Below are positions 59,499 through 64,000 of a stretch of 64,000 nucleotides of DNA, one piece after another. Both the position numbers and the translations under genes were made by a program. Under the pieces are notes generated by a model, which had not been told where the DNA came from, made no database searches, and worked only from the letters and a program-made list of their open reading frames with translations. This DNA is from Verrucomicrobiota bacterium (GTDB lineage: Bacteria; Verrucomicrobiota; Verrucomicrobiia; Limisphaerales; J093). How positions within the stretch are numbered: position 1 is the stretch's first letter; every line of letters starts with the position of its first letter. The stretch is from assembly GCA_027493615.1 (NCBI GenBank), contig JAOSKK010000012.1, forward strand, positions 186,001-250,000. Reading direction: 5' to 3'.

Positions 59499-60655
59499 AT
59501 GACGAGCGACCTCCTGCCTCCCGCTTTTGGCGACCTGTACCGGAACCGGCGCGTGCTGGTTACCGGCCACACCGGCTTCAAAGGGGCGTGGTTGTGCGAG
59601 TGGCTGCTCGGGTTGGGCGCCCAGGTCACCGGTTACAGCCTGGCCGCATCCACCTCCCCGCGCTTTCGGAACTGCTGGGGCTGCGTTCGCGGCTCGACCA
59701 CGTCGAGGCCGATGTGCGCGACCGGGAACGTCTTGCCGCCGTCGTGCGCGCCGCGGCGCCGGACTTCGTGTTCCACCTGGCCGCTCAACCCCTGGTGCGT
59801 GAATCCTACCGGACGCCGGTCGCGACGTTCGAAGTCAACGTGCTCGGGACGGTGCACCTGCTTGAGGCTTTACGGGGCTGGGACCGCCCTTGTGCGGCCG
59901 TGCTGGTGACGAGCGACAAGTGCTACGAGAACCGGGACTGGCTGTTCGGCTATCGCGAAGACGACGCCCTCGGTGGGGCGGATCCGTACAGCGCCAGCAA
60001 AGGGGCGGCCGAGATTGCGATTGCCTCCTGGCGCCGCTCCTTCTTTGCGTCCCACCCCGTGCGCGTGGCGAGCGGGCGGGCAGGCAACGTCATCGGCGGC
60101 GGCGACTGGGCGCAGGACCGGATCCTGCCGGACTGCATTCGAGCCCTGAGCGCGGGCCAGCCCATCACGGTGCGGAACCCGGCGGCCCGCCGCCCGTGGC
60201 AGCATGTGCTGGAACCCTTGTCCGGTTACCTGTGGCTGGCGGCGGTGTTGGCCCGGCCCGAGTTGCGTCCCTTCGCCCCGGCGCAGTACACCGGTGCCTT
60301 CAACTTCGGGCCCGGACACGAGGCCAACCGGACGGTGGCCGAACTGGTGACCGAGGTGGTGAAACATTGGCCGGGCCGCTGGGAGGACGGGAGCGATCCC
60401 CGGGCACCGCATGAGGCCCGCTGGCTGGGGTTGGCCACCGACAAGGCCAGCGCGCTTTTGGGCTGGACGCCGGTCTGGGACTTCGCGACCGGGGTGGCGG
60501 AGACGCTGCGCTGGTACCGGGCGGTCCATGAGGGTCCGGCCGGGACGACCGAAGTGCGCACGTTGACCGCGGCCCAGATCGCCCGCTACACCGCGGCCGC
60601 GCACAGTCTGGGATTGCCTTGGGCCAGCGGCGTGTGCCAGCGTGCCATGCTTTGA
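59499..60655 (+). CDS. rfbG: CDP-glucose 4,6-dehydratase (one frameshift)
   Basis: NAD-dependent extended SDR turning CDP-glucose into CDP-4-keto-6-deoxyglucose. The start MTSDLLPPAFGDLYRNRRVL precedes the Rossmann motif VLVTGHTGFKGAWLCEWLLG, typical of RfbG. Near 59662 CTCCCCGCG needs a fifth C, after which PALSELLGLRSRLDHVEADV continues. The catalytic part has FVFHLAAQPLVRESYRTPVA, VLVTSDKCYENRDWLFGYRE (SDK motif), DPYSASKGAAEIAIASWRRS (YxxxK) and GRAGNVIGGGDWAQDRILPD. About 385 residues, near the normal ~360. It overlaps rfbH by 14 nt. Confidence 0.93.
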
Positions 60656-62123
60656 CTATGGAAGACCGGAAATCCTTGCGGGGGAGATCCTCGAGCGGGT
60701 GCGGCGGTATCACGCCGCCCAAGCGACCCCGCGTTTCCGGCCGGGCGAGGACCCGGTCCGGTATGCCGGCCGCTACTTTGACGCCGAGGAAATGGTGAAC
60801 CTCGTGGATGCCGCGCTGGACTTCTGGCTCACGGCGGGGCGGTACGCGGACGCGTTCGAGGCGGGGTTGGCCGAGTACCTGGGCCGGGAGAACTGCCTCC
60901 TGGTCAACTCGGGTTCCTCCGCCAACCTGGTGGCGTTCGCGACGCTCACGTCCCCCAAGCTGCGGGACCGGCAGGTGCGGCCCGGGGATGAAGTGATCAC
61001 GGTGGCGGCCGGGTTCCCGACGACTGTGAATCCGATCATCCAGCACCGCGCGGTGCCCGTGTTTGTCGATGTCGAACTCGGCAGCTACGTGCCGCGGATC
61101 GAGGCCATCGAGGCCGCCCTGAGCCCGAAGACCAAGGCAGTGATGATCGCGCATACGTTGGGCGTCCCCTTCGCCGTCCGGGAGGTCCGCGAGTTCTGCG
61201 ACCATCACGGGCTCTGGCTGATCGAGGACAACTGCGACGCTCTGGGCAGCCGCTACGAGGGCCGGTTGACGGCCACGTTCGGCGACCTGGCCAGCTTCAG
61301 CTTCTACCCCGCCCACCACATCACGATGGGCGAAGGCGGGGCCGTGGTGACGGCGTCCGAAGACCTCGCCCGCATCGCCCGGAGCTTCCGGGACTGGGGC
61401 CGGGACTGCTACTGCGCGGGCGGCGAGAGCAACACCTGCGGCAAGCGGTTCGGTCAGCAATTTGGCCGTCTGCCGTTCGGCTACGACCACAAGTACGTCT
61501 ACAGCCACATCGGCTACAACCTGAAGGCCACCGACCTCCAGGCCGCGATTGGCGTGGCCCAGTTGCGCAAGCTCGACGCCATCGTCGCCGCCCGGAAACG
61601 CCATCACGCGGCGCTGAGCGCCGGCCTCGCACGGCATGCCGCTCATCTCGTCCTGCCCGCCGCGCCGCCCCAGGCCGACCCGTCGTGGTTCGGGTTCGTG
61701 CTGACCGTGCGCCCTGAGGCGCCGTTCACCCGTCTCGATCTCGTCCAGGCGCTCGAGGCGGCGCGGATCGAGACCCGGAATCTTTTCTGCGGCAACCTTC
61801 TGCGCCACCCGGCGTACGCCGACATCGAGCATCGGGTCGTGGGCTCTCTGGCCAACAGCGATCTCATCACCACGAACACCTTCTTCCTCGGGGTCTATCC
61901 CGGCCTGACCGAACCCATGCTGCGGCACGTCGTGGCCACCGTCGACGAGTTCGTGGAGCAACGCGGTCGGCGGGAACCAGGGACCAAGGACCAAGGACCA
62001 AGGATGGCGGACGACGGAACACGAGGTGAAGACATGGGAGCAGGCCAGGCCGAGGCTGGAAGGAGGGCGGGAGGCTCGGGGTCGGTCGACGGGGTTAGAA
62101 GGACGGGGACGGCGATCGCATGA
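60642..62123 (+). CDS. rfbH: CDP-4-keto-6-deoxy-D-glucose 3-dehydrase (RfbH/E1)
   Basis: PMP-dependent [2Fe-2S] dehydrase removing the C-3 hydroxyl. It is a DegT-fold protein in which the PLP lysine is replaced by His: SFSFYPAHHITMGEGGAVV. That His is the hallmark of E1-type dehydrases. It has NCLLVNSGSSANLVAFATLT, VITVAAGFPTTVNPIIQHRA and the cysteine-bearing RDWGRDCYCAGGESNTCGKR expected to hold the [2Fe-2S] cluster. The family body ends near residue 440 (VVATVDEFVEQRG). A further ~50 low-complexity residues (REPGTKDQGPRMADDGTRGE...) run over a 7-bp tandem repeat before the stop. Downstream, ATGA overlaps the reductase start. Confidence 0.95.
   Translation: MPCFDYGRPEILAGEILERVRRYHAAQATPRFRPGEDPVRYAGRYFDAEEMVNLVDAALDFWLTAGRYADAFEAGLAEYLGRENCLLVNSGSSANLVAFATLTSPKLRDRQVRPGDEVITVAAGFPTTVNPIIQHRAVPVFVDVELGSYVPRIEAIEAALSPKTKAVMIAHTLGVPFAVREVREFCDHHGLWLIEDNCDALGSRYEGRLTATFGDLASFSFYPAHHITMGEGGAVVTASEDLARIARSFRDWGRDCYCAGGESNTCGKRFGQQFGRLPFGYDHKYVYSHIGYNLKATDLQAAIGVAQLRKLDAIVAARKRHHAALSAGLARHAAHLVLPAAPPQADPSWFGFVLTVRPEAPFTRLDLVQALEAARIETRNLFCGNLLRHPAYADIEHRVVGSLANSDLITTNTFFLGVYPGLTEPMLRHVVATVDEFVEQRGRREPGTKDQGPRMADDGTRGEDMGAGQAEAGRRAGGSGSVDGVRRTGTAIA
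61981..62004 (+). repeat. 7-bp tandem repeat (GGACCAA)x3 in the rfbH tail
   Basis: GGACCAAGGACCAAGGACCA and on to position 62004 is three perfect copies plus GGA, in frame within the rfbH extension. Being 7 bp, each copy gain or loss shifts the reading frame, so it could alter the C-terminus and the coupling to the next gene. Confidence 0.85.
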
Positions 62124-62863
62124 GCATGCCGCGCAAGGTTCGCTGTTCGGTCGAGGAACTCGTGGACCACGGCGGGCACGTGTACACCGTCACGCTGCGT
62201 CCGGCGGATCCCGTGCCCAATTTTCGCCCGGGCCAGTTCCTCCACCTTACGGTCGAGCCGTACGACCCGGCGGATTTCTGGCCGGAATCGCGTGTCTTCT
62301 CGATCGCCAGCTCCCCGCGGGACCGAAGCCGCTTGCGGATTTGTTACGCGGTGAAGGGGCGGTACACGGCCCGGATGGAGCAACAACTCCAGGTGGGGAG
62401 GGCGGTGTGGGTCAAGCTGCCGTATGGGGATTTTGTGGTCGAGGGCGGGACCGACGTGGTGCTCCTGGCTGGCGGCACGGGGATCAGCGCTTTCACGGCA
62501 TTTCTCGAAGCGCTGGAGCCGGCCCACCCGACGCGGGTCTTCCTGGCCTACGGCGCGCGGAGCCCGGGGTTGCTGCTCTTCACCGATATGATCTTCCGGC
62601 AACTCGAACGCGTGCCCGGGTTCGAGGCCCTGTTCTTTGCCGAGGCCGGTGATGCGCGGGCGGACGCCTCGTTTCCCGCGGCCGGGGCACCCGGCTGCCT
62701 CCCGGGGCGGCTGGCGTTGGATCCGATCTGGCCCCGGGTTGAGAACGCGGGCGACCGGACGTTCTACCTGTCCGGCCCGCCCCTGATGCTACGCGCACTC
62801 GGCGAGGAGCTGGGATGCCGCGGTGTGCCTCCCGAGCGCATCCGCGTGGATGCCTGGGAGTGA
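62120..62863 (+). CDS. FAD/NAD(P)-binding oxidoreductase, CDP-6-deoxyhexulose-3-dehydrase reductase-like
   Basis: Ferredoxin-NADP reductase-fold protein expected to pass electrons from NAD(P)H to RfbH (E3 role). The FAD domain has FRPGQFLHLTVEPYDP and the RVFSIASSP (RxYSxxS-type) motif; the NAD domain has VVLLAGGTGISAFTAFLEAL and the C-terminal FYLSGPPLMLRALGEELGCR. Unlike enteric AscD/DdhD (E3) there is no N-terminal plant-type [2Fe-2S] domain: the protein begins with MSMPRKVRCSVEELVDHGGH and is only 247 residues. Electrons must therefore pass directly to RfbH's cluster or through a separate ferredoxin. Its start overlaps the rfbH stop by 4 nt, strongly tying the two. Confidence 0.88.
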   Translation: MSMPRKVRCSVEELVDHGGHVYTVTLRPADPVPNFRPGQFLHLTVEPYDPADFWPESRVFSIASSPRDRSRLRICYAVKGRYTARMEQQLQVGRAVWVKLPYGDFVVEGGTDVVLLAGGTGISAFTAFLEALEPAHPTRVFLAYGARSPGLLLFTDMIFRQLERVPGFEALFFAEAGDARADASFPAAGAPGCLPGRLALDPIWPRVENAGDRTFYLSGPPLMLRALGEELGCRGVPPERIRVDAWE

Positions 62864-62873
62864 TGCCTGTCCT

Positions 62874-64000
62874 ATGAAGGTTCAAACCGACGATCCGCTG
62901 CCTCCCCCGTGCCCGCGACGCGTACCGGCGTGCGGTGCGGGAGGGCTTCGCCTTCCTGAAGCGCACGACGCGCCTCCCGGACCTGTACGTCAAGTCGATC
63001 CCCTTCACCGCCCCGGACGGTTGTCTGCTCCCGGTGGCCGATGTGCACACCGAGGACGCGGCACTCATCGAGAAACTGGCGCGGTGGCGGGCCGAGAATG
63101 CGTTCGCGTTCCCGACCCAGTTCCCGGTCACGATTGAAGGAACGTCGTCGTGGCTGCGCAGCCGGTTGCTCGAGGTCGAGGATCGTCTCCTGTTTCTGGT
63201 CCTCGACCGGCACGGGCATCCGGTGGGGCACCTCGGTTTTGCCAACTGCTTGAACGACGCCGGCGCGATGGAGGTGGACAACGTGGTGCGCGGCGTCAAG
63301 GCGGTCTCTCCCGGCATCATGCAGGCCGCGATGAAGGCGCTCCTGCGATGGGCGCAGGACGTCATCGGCCCGCGCGGGATCTTCCTGCGGGTGCTCGACG
63401 ACAATCCACACGCGGTGGGCTTCTACCGTGAGCTGGGGTTCGTCGAGGAGAGCCGCCAACCGCTGCGCCGGCACGTGGCGGGCGAGGCAATCAGCTTCTC
63501 GCCCCTCGAACCAGGCGACAACGCACCGCCGGACAAGCAGTTCATCCGGATGACGTATGGGCCCGAGGAGGAGGCGGTGGGACAGCAGATGATTCTGACG
63601 GCCGGCCCTTCGATCTCGGCGCGCGAGGCCTTTTATGCCTGGGACGCGGCGCGCGAGGGCTGGAACCAGCGCTGGAGTTTCTACCTGGGCCGCTTCGAGC
63701 GCGCCTTTGCCGATTACCTCGGGGTGAAGCACGCGCTGGCCACGTCGAGCTGCACGGGTGCGTTGCACCTGGCGCTGGCGGCCCTCGGCATCGGTCCCGG
63801 GGACGAGGTCATCGTGCCCGACATCACGTGGGTGGCAACGGCCAACGCCGTCCTCTACGTCGGCGCGACCCCGGTGTTCGCGGACGTCGAACCGGATTCG
63901 TGGTGTCTGGACCCGCAGTCGTTCGCGGCGAAGATCACGCCCCGGACGAAAGCGGTGATCCCGGTGCACCTGTACGGTCATCCGGCGCGGATGGATGCGA
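62874..64000 (+). CDS. GNAT acetyltransferase - DegT aminotransferase fusion, 3' end outside window (one frameshift)
   Basis: The start MKVQTDDPLPP at 62874 lies 10 nt after the reductase stop. One C too many in CCTCCCCCG near 62905 must be removed to enter RARDAYRRAVREGFAFLKRT. Residues ~30-220 look like a GNAT N-acyltransferase (LFLVLDRHGHPVGHLGFANC, VSPGIMQAAMKALLRWAQDV, LRVLDDNPHAVGFYRELGFV). After a linker, SISAREAFYAWDAAREGWNQ begins a DegT-family aminotransferase (VKHALATSSCTGALHLALAA, DEVIVPDITWVATANAVLYV, VIPVHLYGHPARMDA), cut off by the window. The combination predicts amination and N-acylation of the keto sugar made by the upstream enzymes. Confidence 0.85.

Overview
The window is high-GC DNA from a heterotrophic bacterium, most likely a member of the Verrucomicrobiota (Pedosphaera/Limisphaera-like). 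This is inferred from gene content. There are four short prepilin-type proteins with the [15 protein letters not shown] leader and a C-terminal DG motif. There are six Tat-signal (RRxFL) enzymes, among them Gfo/Idh/MocA oxidoreductases. There are also large secreted Ig/PKD/propeller proteins, a PEP-CTERM protein, futalosine-pathway menaquinone synthesis (MqnC), class II DAHP synthase and SufT. I saw no rRNA, tRNA, CRISPR array or prophage.

Layout. 0-12 kb (minus strand): a TPR lipoprotein, a ~985-residue TolB-like propeller protein, a pseudopilin and a giant (~1,840 residue) secreted propeller/PKD/PPC protein. 12-21.7 kb: Tat-exported oxidoreductase, a ~1,520-residue secreted protein ending in two metallo-beta-lactamase modules, lipoyl synthase, a Tat-exported alkaline phosphatase and a membrane TPR protein. 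21.8-40.6 kb is mostly housekeeping: aconitase, a sugar-binding lipoprotein/SIS/DAHP-synthase operon, IlvE, an NAD-dependent epimerase, an O-antigen-ligase-like protein, an outer-membrane barrel candidate, SufT, YchF and three more pseudopilins. 40.6-45.8 kb: a minus-strand group of exported enzymes (ceramidase-like, DegT aminotransferase, Gfo/Idh/MocA oxidoreductase, TIM-barrel isomerase). 45.9-51.5 kb: DUF4126, MqnC, a secreted protein of unknown function, an IS200-like (RAYT-type) element with perfect terminal repeats, and a PEP-CTERM protein. 51.6-55.3 kb: CotH kinase / DUF4956 / VTC polyphosphate-polymerase operon. 55.4-57.6 kb: Tat-exported glycosidase-like protein. 57.7-64 kb: a CDP-6-deoxyhexose operon (rfbF, rfbG, rfbH, flavin reductase, GNAT-DegT fusion), apparently for a surface polysaccharide, running off the window.

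Two features run across the whole window. First, about 32 single-base frameshifts interrupt otherwise well-conserved genes. Nearly all that I checked base by base sit in G/C homopolymers and most are one base short, so they look like assembly or read errors rather than pseudogenes. I therefore give reconstructed gene spans. Second, two families of interspersed palindromic repeats occur between genes. One (ends GGGGTCA...) shares its ends with the RAYT-type element and supplies the stop codon of three host genes. The other (GTAGGCGCCGACGTCAGGAG...) sits at several gene 3' ends.
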